Notes: generated by a model not told the origin, from the letters alone. A stretch of 43,364 nt of DNA from Bacteroidales bacterium (GCA_030596605.1 JAUVJI010000015.1:1-43364), one strand, 5' to 3'; counted from the stretch's first letter, positions 18,213 through 28,351 are shown. Numbers and translations: made by a program.

Positions 18213-21200
18213 ATGAAAAAATTTATTGTTACCCTTATTTTCACTTTTAGTATTTTTAGTATTTATGCCGCTGATGGTTTTGATGTTACATTTGATCAGC
18301 CGGCCAATGGTATTTATGAATTAAATTTTGATTTAGGAGAATATGATATCTCAGAAGTAACTCACGATGGGATCACTTATTCCAATATTGAATTTGGTTC
18401 AAGCATTTACACTAAACTAAAAGGATTTGCCCAGCTACCCTATATCAGTGCTACTGTGCAGTTGGCTGCTGAAAAAAATGTTACCCTTGAGATTATTGAG
18501 GGTGAGTATGAAGAGTACTCATTGGAGTATCCGATGTTGCCTTCAAGAGGAGTGATTTACAGGGATCAGGATCCTTCTACCGTTCCTTACGAAATAAGCC
18601 CAAGCTCACTTAGGGATGAATGGTATCCTCAAAACCTGGCAAACAATACAAGTCCATTTATTATAAAGGATATTAGGGGAACTACAGTATATGTTTATCC
18701 TTTCAGGTATAATGCGGTTAAGCAAGTGCTTCGTGTTTATAAAAATGTAACGGTTCAACTTGTTGAAAATGAAACTACCTCCGTTAATCCTTTAGAAACA
18801 ACACCTGAAACAGTTCTCAGGGAAATGGATGGTATTTATAAATCTTTGTTTATTAATTATGAACAATCAAAGGATGACTTAACAATAGGTGAATACGGAG
18901 ATATACTGGTAATTTGTACCGATCGAGACGAAACAGCAATTCAGCCTTATATCTATTGGAAAATGGAAAAAGGTTACAATGTAACTTTGGAAGTTGTTGC
19001 TACAAATACAAATGTTAAAACAAATGTACAGGATGCTTATAACGCAAATAATAATCTGTTATATGTTCAGCTTGTTGGTGATTGGGCCGATATTAAATGT
19101 GACCTGTATAGCGGAGGATTTCCTATGGATCCGCAACTTGGCTGTGTTGCCGGTAATGATGACTATCCCGACATTTGTATTGGAAGAATTTCGGCCAATT
19201 CTGCAAGCGATGTAACAGTACAGGTTGATAAGATCATAAATTATGAAAAGAATCCTGAAATAGGAGGTGCATGGTATAATATTGCAACAGGTATAGCATC
19301 AAATCAAGGACCCGGAGATGACGGCGAAGATGATTTTGAACATCTTGATGTAATCTGGAATGATAAGTTAGATCCTTTTACGTATGATTCATACAATCCT
19401 ATTTATGATCCCAGTGCTAATATAACAATGGTAAATAATGCAGTTAACGGAGGTACAAGTATTATTAATTATACAGGACATGGGTCTCCGACATCGTGGG
19501 GTACAACAGGTTTCAGTAACAGTAATGTAGCCGCTTTAACCAATGGAGATATGTTGCCATGGATAGTATCTGTTGCTTGTAATAATGGCGACTTTCATAC
19601 CGGAACTTGTTTTGCTGAAGCATGGGCCAGAAAAAATAATGGGGGAGCTATTATGTTCCTCGGAGCAACCATCAGCCAACCATGGGATCCACCAATGAGA
19701 GGCCAGGATTACTTTATGGATGTTTTTATTGGTGGTTATGATTATTCCGCACATCCGGGACAAAATGGAATCAGCACCACTGAACAGCGTACCACTCTCG
19801 GAGCTATTATTTTCAACGGGCTTGTTCTTATGACAACCGAAGCAGGCTCGGCAAGCGACTGGAAAACTGCCAAAACGTGGACTATGTTTGGTGATCCTTC
19901 CACCCAACCGCGTTCTGACGTTCCGGGTACAATAGCTTTATCAAATGAAACAGTTATGGCTGGAATACAATTTGCTACAATTGTTAGTGGACCTGATGGG
20001 CCTTTTGAAGGTGCAATGGTATGTCTCTCTATGAATGATGAATATTTTGCAGGAGTTACCGATGCTACCGGAAGTGTTACTATTGATCATACATTAACTC
20101 CGGGTACTGCAAAAATGGTTGTAACCGGCTTAAACCTGGAAACAATTTACCAGGATGTTACTGTTGCATCATCAAACCAGGCCTGGATAGTGGTGGAAAA
20201 TTGCGAAATAGATGATTCAAACGGAAATAACAACGGACAGGCTGACTACGGTGAGTCAGTTTTACTGAATATTTCCGCCGAAAATGTCGGATCGCTTCCT
20301 GCTGTTGGTGTTGATGCTACTTTGAGTACAACAGACCAATACATTATTATTACTGATAACTCATATACTTATGGCGATATTGGAGCAGGACAAATTGTTA
20401 ACGGAGATGGCGCTTTTGCAATTGATGTTGCTCAGGATGCCCCGGATGGTCATAGTGTAATATTTGAAGTGGAATTTACCGATGGAAACAAAGACACATG
20501 GACAAGCACAATAATTATTACTTTGCATGCTCCTGTTATGGAATTGGGTGAATATACTATTTCAGACCCAACCGGAAATAATAGCGGTACAATTGATCCG
20601 GGCGAAACAGTTGACATCATTATACAAGTAATAAATGAAGGCTCATCGGATGCCTATAATATTGAAGGCGAATTAACATGTTCTGATCCTTATGTAACAA
20701 TCGTTCAGGGACAACAATCCTATGGAAACATTACTGCCGGATCAAACGAACAGCAAATATTTACTATATATGTCGATATCAGTACACCTGCAGGACACGC
20801 TGTAACATTTAATCTTTTAATTACAGGAGATTTAAGTGTTTCCGGATCAGGTTCATTCATTGAGGTTGTGGGACAAATTCCAGTACTTATAATTGATCTG
20901 GATGGTAATACAAATTCCGGTCAAAGTATGGAAGATGCTATTGCAAGCAACGAGATGGTTGCAGAATATATGACCTCCTTTCCAGCTGATTTAAGTTTGT
21001 ATTCATCTGTTTTCCTTTGCCTCGGAATTTATTCTGAAAATCATGTGCTTACCTCTTCAGAGGGTCAGTCCCTGGCTACTTATCTGAACAATGGCGGAAA
21101 TCTTTATATGGAAGGGGGTGATACCTGGTACTACGATTCTCAAACTGCCGTACATAATATGTTTGGTATTAATGCAACTGATGATGGTTCTGATGATCTG

Positions 21201-21998
21201 GGTACCATCAATGGTCAAACCAGTACCTTTACCGAAGGTATGTCATTCAGCTACTCTGGTGATAATAACTGGATTGATCATATTGAAGCTTCGGGCAATG
21301 CATTTGCTATTTTTAAGAATCAGTCTCCTCCTTACGGAACAGGTGTTGCAAATGATGCCGGTTCTTATAAAACCATAGGATGCTCACATGAATTTGGCGG
21401 TTTGGATGATGGTACTTCTACTAAAGAAGAACTGATGGCTACATATCTTGAATTTTTCGGATTTACGACTACCTTAACGGCTTTCTTTGGCTCCAATACA
21501 ACTGAAATTTGTGAAAATGAAGTTGTTGAATTTTATGATATGTCAACCGGGGATGTAATTTCATGGGAATGGACATTCGAGGGTGGTTCACCATCCGGTT
21601 CAACTTTCCAGAATCCAATGGTTATGTACGCCACTGCAGGAGTTTATGATGTAACACTTACAGTTTCGGATGGTATTGATTCACACTCTGTTACATTGGA
21701 AGATTATATTACTGTAAATGTATGCACAGAGATTAAAGAAAATAATATTGAAAATATTTCTATATACCCTAATCCAAATAATGGTATCTTTACAGTGGAA
21801 TTAGGCGAAATTCCGAGTGAGAATGTGACAATAAAAGTGCTCAACTCATTGAGTTCAGTGGTTTACGAGAGAAGTAATATTGAAGTAAACGGTAATTTTA
21901 AAACTGACTTAGATTTGAGTCATTTGAATAAAGGCCTGTATTTCCTTGTTTTTGAAAACTACCAGGGGAATACTGTTAAACGAATCATTATTCGTTAG
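18213..21998 (+). CDS. Gingipain-family (C25) cysteine protease, Rgp-like, T9SS-secreted
   Basis: About 1261 residues from the ATG at 18213 (MKKFIVTLIFTFSIFSIYA signal peptide); the frame is open from 18162, but the extra residues would precede the signal peptide. Order: propeptide (about 25-225), C25 catalytic domain (about 229-570), Ca-loop repeat domains at DDSNGNNNG (about 667) and SDPTGNNSG (about 787), a GATase/ThuA-like alpha-beta region (about 890-1080), a PKD domain (about 1100-1165), and a type A T9SS sorting domain from IYPNPNNGIF. The catalytic pair is His423 (YTGHGS) and Cys456 (SVACNNGDF), spaced 33. SVACNNGDF and PMRGQD resemble RgpB. It follows the first protease by 72 bases. 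Confidence 0.92.
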   Translation: MKKFIVTLIFTFSIFSIYAADGFDVTFDQPANGIYELNFDLGEYDISEVTHDGITYSNIEFGSSIYTKLKGFAQLPYISATVQLAAEKNVTLEIIEGEYEEYSLEYPMLPSRGVIYRDQDPSTVPYEISPSSLRDEWYPQNLANNTSPFIIKDIRGTTVYVYPFRYNAVKQVLRVYKNVTVQLVENETTSVNPLETTPETVLREMDGIYKSLFINYEQSKDDLTIGEYGDILVICTDRDETAIQPYIYWKMEKGYNVTLEVVATNTNVKTNVQDAYNANNNLLYVQLVGDWADIKCDLYSGGFPMDPQLGCVAGNDDYPDICIGRISANSASDVTVQVDKIINYEKNPEIGGAWYNIATGIASNQGPGDDGEDDFEHLDVIWNDKLDPFTYDSYNPIYDPSANITMVNNAVNGGTSIINYTGHGSPTSWGTTGFSNSNVAALTNGDMLPWIVSVACNNGDFHTGTCFAEAWARKNNGGAIMFLGATISQPWDPPMRGQDYFMDVFIGGYDYSAHPGQNGISTTEQRTTLGAIIFNGLVLMTTEAGSASDWKTAKTWTMFGDPSTQPRSDVPGTIALSNETVMAGIQFATIVSGPDGPFEGAMVCLSMNDEYFAGVTDATGSVTIDHTLTPGTAKMVVTGLNLETIYQDVTVASSNQAWIVVENCEIDDSNGNNNGQADYGESVLLNISAENVGSLPAVGVDATLSTTDQYIIITDNSYTYGDIGAGQIVNGDGAFAIDVAQDAPDGHSVIFEVEFTDGNKDTWTSTIIITLHAPVMELGEYTISDPTGNNSGTIDPGETVDIIIQVINEGSSDAYNIEGELTCSDPYVTIVQGQQSYGNITAGSNEQQIFTIYVDISTPAGHAVTFNLLITGDLSVSGSGSFIEVVGQIPVLIIDLDGNTNSGQSMEDAIASNEMVAEYMTSFPADLSLYSSVFLCLGIYSENHVLTSSEGQSLATYLNNGGNLYMEGGDTWYYDSQTAVHNMFGINATDDGSDDLGTINGQTSTFTEGMSFSYSGDNNWIDHIEASGNAFAIFKNQSPPYGTGVANDAGSYKTIGCSHEFGGLDDGTSTKEELMATYLEFFGFTTTLTAFFGSNTTEICENEVVEFYDMSTGDVISWEWTFEGGSPSGSTFQNPMVMYATAGVYDVTLTVSDGIDSHSVTLEDYITVNVCTEIKENNIENISIYPNPNNGIFTVELGEIPSENVTIKVLNSLSSVVYERSNIEVNGNFKTDLDLSHLNKGLYFLVFENYQGNTVKRIIIR

Positions 21999-22031
21999 TA
22001 GTTTTCATGGTTTAAATTGGTTTTTGGTTAG

Positions 22032-22058
22032 AGTCCCGCTATTAGCGGGACTTTTTTT
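22032..22058 (+). terminator. Strong rho-independent terminator after the protease pair
   Basis: AGTCCCGCT and AGCGGGACT form a perfect nine-pair stem with the loop ATT, directly followed by a T run to 22058. It ends transcription of the second C25 protease gene. Confidence 0.9.
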
Positions 22059-22162
22059 ATTGTTTTATTTCACTTACAAAATATTGAAATGAAGTTTAAA
22101 TTCCTGTATTTATTCAATTAAATGAGTATTTTGTAAATTAGTGGAAAAATAAATATAACCCC

Positions 22163-23581
22163 ATGATTGATTCAGAAGAGTTCAGAAAACAAGCCCATGC
22201 ATTTGTCGACTGGATGGCCGATTATCTTGAAAATGTGGATTCATACCCGGTAAAATCAAATTTAAAACCCGGCGATATTTTAAATAAGATTCCGGAACAT
22301 CCACCTGTTTATCCGGAGGAAATGGATCAGATATTCAATGATTTTAAAGATATCCTTATGCCTGGAATTACGCATTGGCAAAGTCCAAACTTTTTTGGTT
22401 ATTTCCCGGCGAATTCCAGTTATCCTTCTCTTTTGGCGGAGATGCTAACATCCACCCTGGGAGCACAGTGTATGATATGGGAAACATCACCGGCTGCCGC
22501 AGAGCTTGAAGAAAAAGTATTGAACTGGATAAAAGATATGATCGGTTTGCCTAATGAGTTCCATGGTGTGATTCAGGATACGGCGTCAACAGCTTCATTG
22601 GTTGCATTATTGACAGCACGGGAAAAGCATTCCGAATTTCATATAAATGAGCAGGGATTTTCGCATAATAAATTCAGGATTTACTGTTCCACAGAAACCC
22701 ATTCATCAATTGAGAAGGCCGTGAAAATTGCAGGATTTGGAAGACAGTCCCTTGTAAAAATTAAAGTTGATGAAAATTTCAGGATGGATCCGGTGGCTTT
22801 GAAAAAGGCTATTGAAAAAGATATAAAAGACGACTTTTTTCCGGTTTGTATTTTTGCAACGCTTGGAACAACGGGCTCGACAGCTATTGATCCTTTGGAC
22901 AAAATTGCAGAGATAGCATCAGAATATGAAACCTGGCTGCATGTAGATGCTGCTTATGCCGGTACGGCTCTATTGCTGGATGAATATAAATGGATGATCA
23001 AAGGAATCGAAAAAGTAGATAGTTTTGTCTTTAACCCTCATAAGTGGATGTTTACCAATTTTGATTGTTCAGCCTATTTTGTTAAAGACAAGGATACCCT
23101 AATTAACACTTTTAGCATTAGCCCTGAGTACCTTAAAACAAAAACCCAGGGAGAGGTTAATAATTACAGGGATTGGGGAATTCAATTAGGAAGGCGGTTC
23201 CGGGCGCTAAAATTATGGTTTGTTATACGGAATTTTGGAGTGGAAGGCCTGAAGGAAAAGATAAGGTGTCATATAACACTGGCTAAGGAAATGGAGCAAC
23301 AAATTATTGATAGTAATAATTTTGAAATGGTTACTCCCCGCACATTAAATCTTCTGTGTTTCCGGTACAAACCAAAAAATATTAAAGACAATGGAAAACT
23401 TAACAGGCTGAATGAGGAGTTGCTGCATAAAATAAATTCAGGCGGACAGGCTTTTTTAACCCATACAAAACTAAATGGAATTTATACACTTCGAATGGTT
23501 ATCGGGCAGACAAATGTTACAAAAGAGCATGTTCAAAAAACGTGGGAGTTAATACGAAATAGTGTTGGGGAAGATTCTTAA
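22163..23581 (+). CDS. PLP-dependent aromatic-L-amino-acid decarboxylase-like protein (group II)
   Basis: A 472-residue enzyme of the pyridoxal-phosphate group II decarboxylase family. The PLP lysine is Lys294 in NPHKWMF, the cofactor-contacting segments are HVDAAYAG and DTASTASL, and the N-terminal ITHWQSPNFFGYFPANSSYP is very close to animal and plant aromatic amino acid decarboxylases (DOPA, tryptophan, phenylalanine). It would release CO2 from an aromatic amino acid to give the amine (tyramine, tryptamine or similar). The exact substrate is not readable by eye. It stands alone between the protease terminator and the convergent lptB gene, with no amino acid/amine antiporter beside it. Confidence 0.88.
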   Translation: MIDSEEFRKQAHAFVDWMADYLENVDSYPVKSNLKPGDILNKIPEHPPVYPEEMDQIFNDFKDILMPGITHWQSPNFFGYFPANSSYPSLLAEMLTSTLGAQCMIWETSPAAAELEEKVLNWIKDMIGLPNEFHGVIQDTASTASLVALLTAREKHSEFHINEQGFSHNKFRIYCSTETHSSIEKAVKIAGFGRQSLVKIKVDENFRMDPVALKKAIEKDIKDDFFPVCIFATLGTTGSTAIDPLDKIAEIASEYETWLHVDAAYAGTALLLDEYKWMIKGIEKVDSFVFNPHKWMFTNFDCSAYFVKDKDTLINTFSISPEYLKTKTQGEVNNYRDWGIQLGRRFRALKLWFVIRNFGVEGLKEKIRCHITLAKEMEQQIIDSNNFEMVTPRTLNLLCFRYKPKNIKDNGKLNRLNEELLHKINSGGQAFLTHTKLNGIYTLRMVIGQTNVTKEHVQKTWELIRNSVGEDS

Positions 23582-23619
23582 TCAGCATACCTCTCATCTC
23601 CTTTGGAGGAATTTCATTT

Positions 23620-24345
23620 TTATCTTCTCAATTCAAAATTTTCTCCCAGATAAACTTTCCTCACATGTTCATCTTCGGCCAACTCTTCTGAGGTTCCGGA
23701 TTTTAGAATGGAACCTTCGAAAAGCAAGTATGCCCTGTCAGTAATTGAAAGGGTTTCGTGTACGTTATGGTCAGTAATTAATACACCGATATTTTTTTCT
23801 TTAAGTTTGGAGACAATGGTCTGGATATCTTCCACTGCTATGGGGTCAACTCCTGCAAAAGGTTCGTCAAGGAGAATGAAACTAGGATTTACAGCCAGCG
23901 CCCTGGCAATTTCTGTCCGCCGTCTTTCACCACCCGAAAGCTGAATACCCATGCTTTTCCGAACGTGGCTAAGTCCAAATTCTTCAATCAATCCTTCAAG
24001 CCTTTCTTTTTGTTGTTCTTTTGATAGTCCGGAAAATTGTAAAACGGCCAGGATGTTATCTTCCACACTGAGTTTCCTGAAAACAGAAGCTTCCTGTGGC
24101 AGATAACCAATGCCTTTTTTCGCACGCTTGTACATTGGTTCATTTGTAATGTCAGTGTCTTCGAGAAAAATTTTCCCGGATAGCGGTTTTATCAACCCAA
24201 CGATCATGTAAAAGGTAGTGGTCTTACCGGCGCCATTAGGACCTAACAAACCCACGATTTCACCGTTTTTTACTTCAACAGTTACTTTTTTGACAACCGT
24301 ACGGCTTTTGTATTTTTTTACCAGATTTTCAGTTCGAAGAATCAT
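23620..24345 (-). CDS. lptB: LPS export ABC transporter ATP-binding protein LptB
   Basis: A 241-residue ATPase with Walker [11 protein letters not shown]-loop [14 protein letters not shown] (the LptB-specific wording), ABC signature [15 protein letters not shown], Walker [14 protein letters not shown] and the switch histidine in LITDHNVHE. LptB powers LptFG, which lifts lipopolysaccharide from the inner membrane to the LptC-A-D bridge. Length is normal. It is a single minus-strand gene here; lptF, lptG and lptC are not in the window. Its 3' end faces the decarboxylase gene. Confidence 0.95.
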   Translation of the reverse strand: MILRTENLVKKYKSRTVVKKVTVEVKNGEIVGLLGPNGAGKTTTFYMIVGLIKPLSGKIFLEDTDITNEPMYKRAKKGIGYLPQEASVFRKLSVEDNILAVLQFSGLSKEQQKERLEGLIEEFGLSHVRKSMGIQLSGGERRRTEIARALAVNPSFILLDEPFAGVDPIAVEDIQTIVSKLKEKNIGVLITDHNVHETLSITDRAYLLFEGSILKSGTSEELAEDEHVRKVYLGENFELRR

Positions 24346-24417
24346 TTATGTTGTTTCTTATAAATTCAACTGGGTTGATTAAAACTTATGTTTATTAAAA
24401 TATTTTTCTGCTGTACT

Positions 24418-24479
24418 GGAATTATGGAATAATGGAAAGTTTGATGTTCAAGTTGACTATATCATTATTCCAACATTCC
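24418..24479. repeat. Intergenic inverted repeat with GGAAT/ATTCC arms
   Basis: The 17 bases at 24418-24434 (GGAATTATGGAATAATG) match the reverse complement of 24463-24479 (CATTATTCCAACATTCC) at 15 positions. Further TTCCA units follow on the right up to about 24500. The gap between lptB and the DUF5686 gene (24346-24580) holds nothing else recognisable. Confidence 0.6.
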
Positions 24480-24580
24480 AATCTTCCACTATTTCACTAT
24501 TTCAACTCAAAAAATGCAAAAACTCGTTTCAACTATCCAAGAGGATTACTCACAAAACCAGACACCAAAGATATATATAA

Positions 24581-27124
24581 TCAGAAAGTAAAGTATAACG
24601 AAATGAACAACGCAAAATTATTTGCTCCGGTGTTGTCTAAATGTGATAACCGCCATATTCCATCAATCCTGACAAATTTAAAAATATTCTCAATGCCAAC
24701 TCCAGTTTCAAAATAAGGATCTTTGTTATTAAATGTATGGGTGATTCCTGGAAGCTCATTATATTTGTCATTTTCAGGGCTTAATTTACCTATAACACTT
24801 CGTACATAAACAACCTCGCGCCATTTTAATTTTCGAAGAAGTGGAATGTGATTTAAGAAAAGTCCGTCAAAATGATGGGTATAATATACACTGACATATT
24901 CATCACTGACAAACTCAAAATAATTCATAAGGTTGAAAGCAAATTCATCAAAAATAAACGTTTCATTTCCGGGATGTAATTCAAGCAGTGGAAATGGCAG
25001 TTTTCCCCAAATCTTGCCTGCCTCAACAATGTATCTTGACCATCCGATGTTAAAAACATTAAACCATTGTCGAATTCCAATTTTTATACGATGATATTCG
25101 TATTCTCCACCCAGAAGGTCAGGAATGCCATATCCATAGGATAACTCTAATATTGGATATTTTGTGCCGACACTTGTCCTTTCGTAATTACCTAATATAA
25201 ATTTTTCATTGAATGCAAAACGCAAGTCTAAACGAATTTCAGAGGTAATGATTCTATTTTTCACAAATAGAGAATCATTGCTACTATCTTTCAGTTTTAT
25301 TTCTGCGTCACCAACCGGAATAATATCCTTTTGTATAAAATTTATCTTATTGGTAAAACCATTAAACCACTCATGTTCATAATAAGTACTAAACTCATGT
25401 GTCATAGAAAGCTTGTCAGCCGGATTACGCCTTAGCAAGGCTGCAAAAAAGAAATCCTCCCGAAATGCATTCGGGCTGTTGCCCAACTGCTCAATATCGT
25501 ATTTGTAATTAGCTCCGAACGCCTTTCTTGGATTTTTACTCGGTAAATACAAAATACCTGCTCCATATTTTACCTTTGTATCTTTGGTTCCATAAGCTAT
25601 ATGACCTTCTATCCTGAACTTCTCATTTAATTTGGGTGTTGTTCTGCATCCGATTCTTAAGCGTGTTCCTTCGATATCATTAAAGCTTACAAGGGAACCG
25701 TAGGGACCAATTTCAATCTTATTCAACTCATAATACCCGGTAAATAAAGTTTCAATAATATCCACCCAGGTTTTGATTGCCGGAAGGTTTTTTAATGTGT
25801 CAATCATGTAGTAGATCGTCCTCTCATCTTCAGTCAATGAATCATGCCGGTTTTGATCCCAGAAATCTGCATCCTTATTGTATGCTTTATCTTCAACAAT
25901 GACAGTAGTAGGTTGTGAGTAAAACTTTTTATCTTTTAGCTTATTAAAGACAAAATCTCTATAAGTGGTTGTTTTTGTTCCAAAAAACCCCAGGGTCTTT
26001 TTTGTGTTTTCTACTATATTAAAATCGCCTATACCCTGATCTTTAATAACCATCCAGTATTTATTATCAATAAAATCGAATTCCTGCATCAAAACCAAAT
26101 CATCAATAAAGTTGATGTTTGCATCATCCACGATTTTTATATTGAATGATTTAATTGCAAAGGTTGTATCATGAACCCAAAAATGACCCGTAAATGTCAT
26201 CTCCTGTTTCCGGCGTGGTTTAAACATAATTTTATAACACCACTTTTCCTTTTTATAGCTGCTGTCAATTAGGTAATACTTATAATGACTCAGGCCAAAG
26301 TTGGCTATGGGACTAATGAAGTTCTTTTGAAAGATGGTAATATAATTATCATAAAAATTGTATTTCTGAAACATCTCCCCAAGGAATTGTAACACACTTT
26401 CATTTTCTACTCCTGAAATTTGTGCTGCTTTAATCACTTCTTTCTCCGACCTGGGATTTTTTCTGAAATAATATTCTGACAGGGATTCTGATAAAAATAT
26501 GGGAAGATAAGTTTTACCATTGACTGTGGAAGTGTCCATATAATCAAAGATAAAACTGAATGGCCTTAATATTCGTCTGTTTTGAAATCGTTCACCCAGA
26601 TTATTAGCATCGATCTGAATTTTATTGTATGCCTCATATTGATATGCCTCAAATTCCTTCTTGTTGTTAGTAGTTTTGTTTTCAATTATTTTCCGGAGTA
26701 ATATTTCAGCCGGATTTTCACCTGCAAGGATTACCACCTCAGGTAAATCAATATTTTTTGATTCAAGATCAAAGCTTACTTCCTGGAACTTGTTTTTAAT
26801 AATTATAACGGATTGGATTTTATACCCTACACAAGAAGCAACTAATGTATCGGAAGGAGAATTAGTTTCAATAGAGAAGTTCCCGTCAAAATCGGAAGTA
26901 ACCCCAATTGTAGTTCCTGTAAAATAAATATTTGTAAATGGGATTGGTTCCTGGGTTTCTGCATCTCTTACATGACCCATTATTTTTGTAACCTGCCCTG
27001 TCCCATGAATATAGGCAAGCAGAAGAAACAAGAGACAGATAAAAAATCTTATATCTTTATTTACTTTCGTATGACGTTTCAATAATTTAATAAAATTCAA
27101 ATTATTTTTCTTAACCTGATACAT
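24581..27124 (-). CDS. DUF5686 outer-membrane beta-barrel protein with carboxypeptidase-regulatory-like domain
   Basis: An 847-residue envelope protein. An N-terminal signal segment (about residues 25-45, FFICLLFLLLAYIHGTG) is followed by a carboxypeptidase D regulatory-like beta-sandwich (about 48-120, GHVRDAETQEPIPFTNIYF), the DUF5686 region (about 140-450), and a C-terminal part rich in alternating aromatic residues that ends in Phe (FISLYFTF), as expected for an outer-membrane barrel. The layout recalls TonB-dependent receptors but no plug domain is seen. The family is widespread in Bacteroidota and its function is unknown. No SusC/SusD partner lies nearby. Confidence 0.85.
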   Translation of the reverse strand: MYQVKKNNLNFIKLLKRHTKVNKDIRFFICLLFLLLAYIHGTGQVTKIMGHVRDAETQEPIPFTNIYFTGTTIGVTSDFDGNFSIETNSPSDTLVASCVGYKIQSVIIIKNKFQEVSFDLESKNIDLPEVVILAGENPAEILLRKIIENKTTNNKKEFEAYQYEAYNKIQIDANNLGERFQNRRILRPFSFIFDYMDTSTVNGKTYLPIFLSESLSEYYFRKNPRSEKEVIKAAQISGVENESVLQFLGEMFQKYNFYDNYITIFQKNFISPIANFGLSHYKYYLIDSSYKKEKWCYKIMFKPRRKQEMTFTGHFWVHDTTFAIKSFNIKIVDDANINFIDDLVLMQEFDFIDNKYWMVIKDQGIGDFNIVENTKKTLGFFGTKTTTYRDFVFNKLKDKKFYSQPTTVIVEDKAYNKDADFWDQNRHDSLTEDERTIYYMIDTLKNLPAIKTWVDIIETLFTGYYELNKIEIGPYGSLVSFNDIEGTRLRIGCRTTPKLNEKFRIEGHIAYGTKDTKVKYGAGILYLPSKNPRKAFGANYKYDIEQLGNSPNAFREDFFFAALLRRNPADKLSMTHEFSTYYEHEWFNGFTNKINFIQKDIIPVGDAEIKLKDSSNDSLFVKNRIITSEIRLDLRFAFNEKFILGNYERTSVGTKYPILELSYGYGIPDLLGGEYEYHRIKIGIRQWFNVFNIGWSRYIVEAGKIWGKLPFPLLELHPGNETFIFDEFAFNLMNYFEFVSDEYVSVYYTHHFDGLFLNHIPLLRKLKWREVVYVRSVIGKLSPENDKYNELPGITHTFNNKDPYFETGVGIENIFKFVRIDGIWRLSHLDNTGANNFALFISLYFTF

Positions 27125-27228
27125 TTATAATAAGAATCCAATTCCTTCGAATTCGGATAATCATTTATTCTGATTGATTCACAATAGTAAAAACAGGATT
27201 GGTTAAAACACTAATTTTCAGCTGAATT

Positions 27229-28194
27229 TTACAATATCCCCTCTTTTAGAATATCGTGTAAGTGAATAACCCCAACATATTTAGTGCCATCAACAACCAA
27301 AAGCTGTGTTATGTTATTTTTGCGCATTGTGCTCAGGGCATCAACAACCAGGGTGTCTTTGTCTATTGTGCACGGGGAAGGGGTCATTATATCTCCGGCT
27401 CTTTTAGTTTCGATTGAATAGTTTTTTTCGAGCATGCGCCTGAGGTCGCCGTCTGTAATGATACCGACAAGCTTACCATTATCTATAACTGCAGTAGCGC
27501 CTAACCTATTGGAAGAAATTTCCATAATCGTCGATTTAATGTCATCATTTACATTAACGGCAGGTGCAGCATTATGAGGGTATAAATCCTCAACCCTTAA
27601 ATATAACTTTTTGCCCAATGCCCCGCCGGGATGGTATTTGGCGAAGTCATCAACCGAAAAACCCCTGCATTCCAACAAAGCAATAGCAAGTGCATCGCCC
27701 ATAACAAGTTGTGCTGTGGTGCTAGATGTCGGCACAAGATTATTGGGACAGGCCTCCTTAACAACACTCGTATTAATCAAAAAATCAGCCTGATTGGCCA
27801 GGTATGAATCAAGGTTCCCGGTAAAGGCAATTAGTTTACTTCCCCTTATTTTAAGTAAAGGAATTAAAACTTTGATTTCCGGAGTATTGCCACTATTTGA
27901 AATACAAATAATGATATCATTTTTTTGAATAATGCCTATATCTCCATGAATGGCATCGGCAGCATGCATAAAAATTGATGGCGTTCCGGTTGAATTTAGC
28001 GTTGCAACAATTTTAGAGGCAATATTTGCACTCTTACCAATACCAGTAATAATAACTCGTCCCTGTGATTTGTATATTAATTCAACTGCCCTCGCAAAAT
28101 CGTCATTTACTTGGTTTTTAAGATTTTGAATAGCATTTAGCTCTTCATCAATTGTATTTATTGCTGTTTGTTTTATTTCTTTAATTGATTTCAA
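27229..28194 (-). CDS. kdsD: D-arabinose 5-phosphate isomerase, KdsD/KpsF/GutQ family
   Basis: A 321-residue protein with an N-terminal SIS sugar-isomerase domain (about residues 35-170; TGIGKSANIASKIVATL, AADAIHGDIGI, ISNSGNTPEI) and two C-terminal CBS domains (about 205-320). It interconverts ribulose 5-phosphate and arabinose 5-phosphate, the first step towards Kdo for lipopolysaccharide. The KdsD active-site histidine segment (FMHAADAIHGD) and KYHPGGALGK are present. The start is TTG at 28194 (TTG AAA TCA ATT); no ATG is upstream in frame. It is monocistronic. Together with the nearby lptB it points to LPS production, although the genes are not in one operon. Confidence 0.95.
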   Translation of the reverse strand: MKSIKEIKQTAINTIDEELNAIQNLKNQVNDDFARAVELIYKSQGRVIITGIGKSANIASKIVATLNSTGTPSIFMHAADAIHGDIGIIQKNDIIICISNSGNTPEIKVLIPLLKIRGSKLIAFTGNLDSYLANQADFLINTSVVKEACPNNLVPTSSTTAQLVMGDALAIALLECRGFSVDDFAKYHPGGALGKKLYLRVEDLYPHNAAPAVNVNDDIKSTIMEISSNRLGATAVIDNGKLVGIITDGDLRRMLEKNYSIETKRAGDIMTPSPCTIDKDTLVVDALSTMRKNNITQLLVVDGTKYVGVIHLHDILKEGIL

Positions 28195-28227
28195 TTATAT
28201 AATATTGTTATATTTGTTTATCTTTAA

Positions 28228-28235
28228 CAAAGATA
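28228..28235 (-). promoter_or_regulatory. -7 promoter element for kdsD
   Basis: The minus strand reads TATCTTTG, matching TAnnTTTG, 33 bases ahead of the kdsD start. A convincing -33 TTG was not found. Confidence 0.45.
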
Positions 28236-28351
28236 CAAACATTATATTTGTTGGTTATTGATGTTTTTCAAAAAAATATCTAAGAAAAAAAGAATCTATA
28301 TTATAAAAAATGTATTATTTTCGGTAAAGATATTATAGATTATAATTTTTA

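Noticed and set aside
14211-21998. Gingipain genes as a recently acquired pathogenicity island
   Set aside because: No integrase, transposase, tRNA or flanking repeat is present, and base composition looks like that of the neighbours.
22032-22058. Recombination or attachment site
   Set aside because: The perfect palindrome followed by a T run just after a stop codon is fully explained as a transcription terminator.
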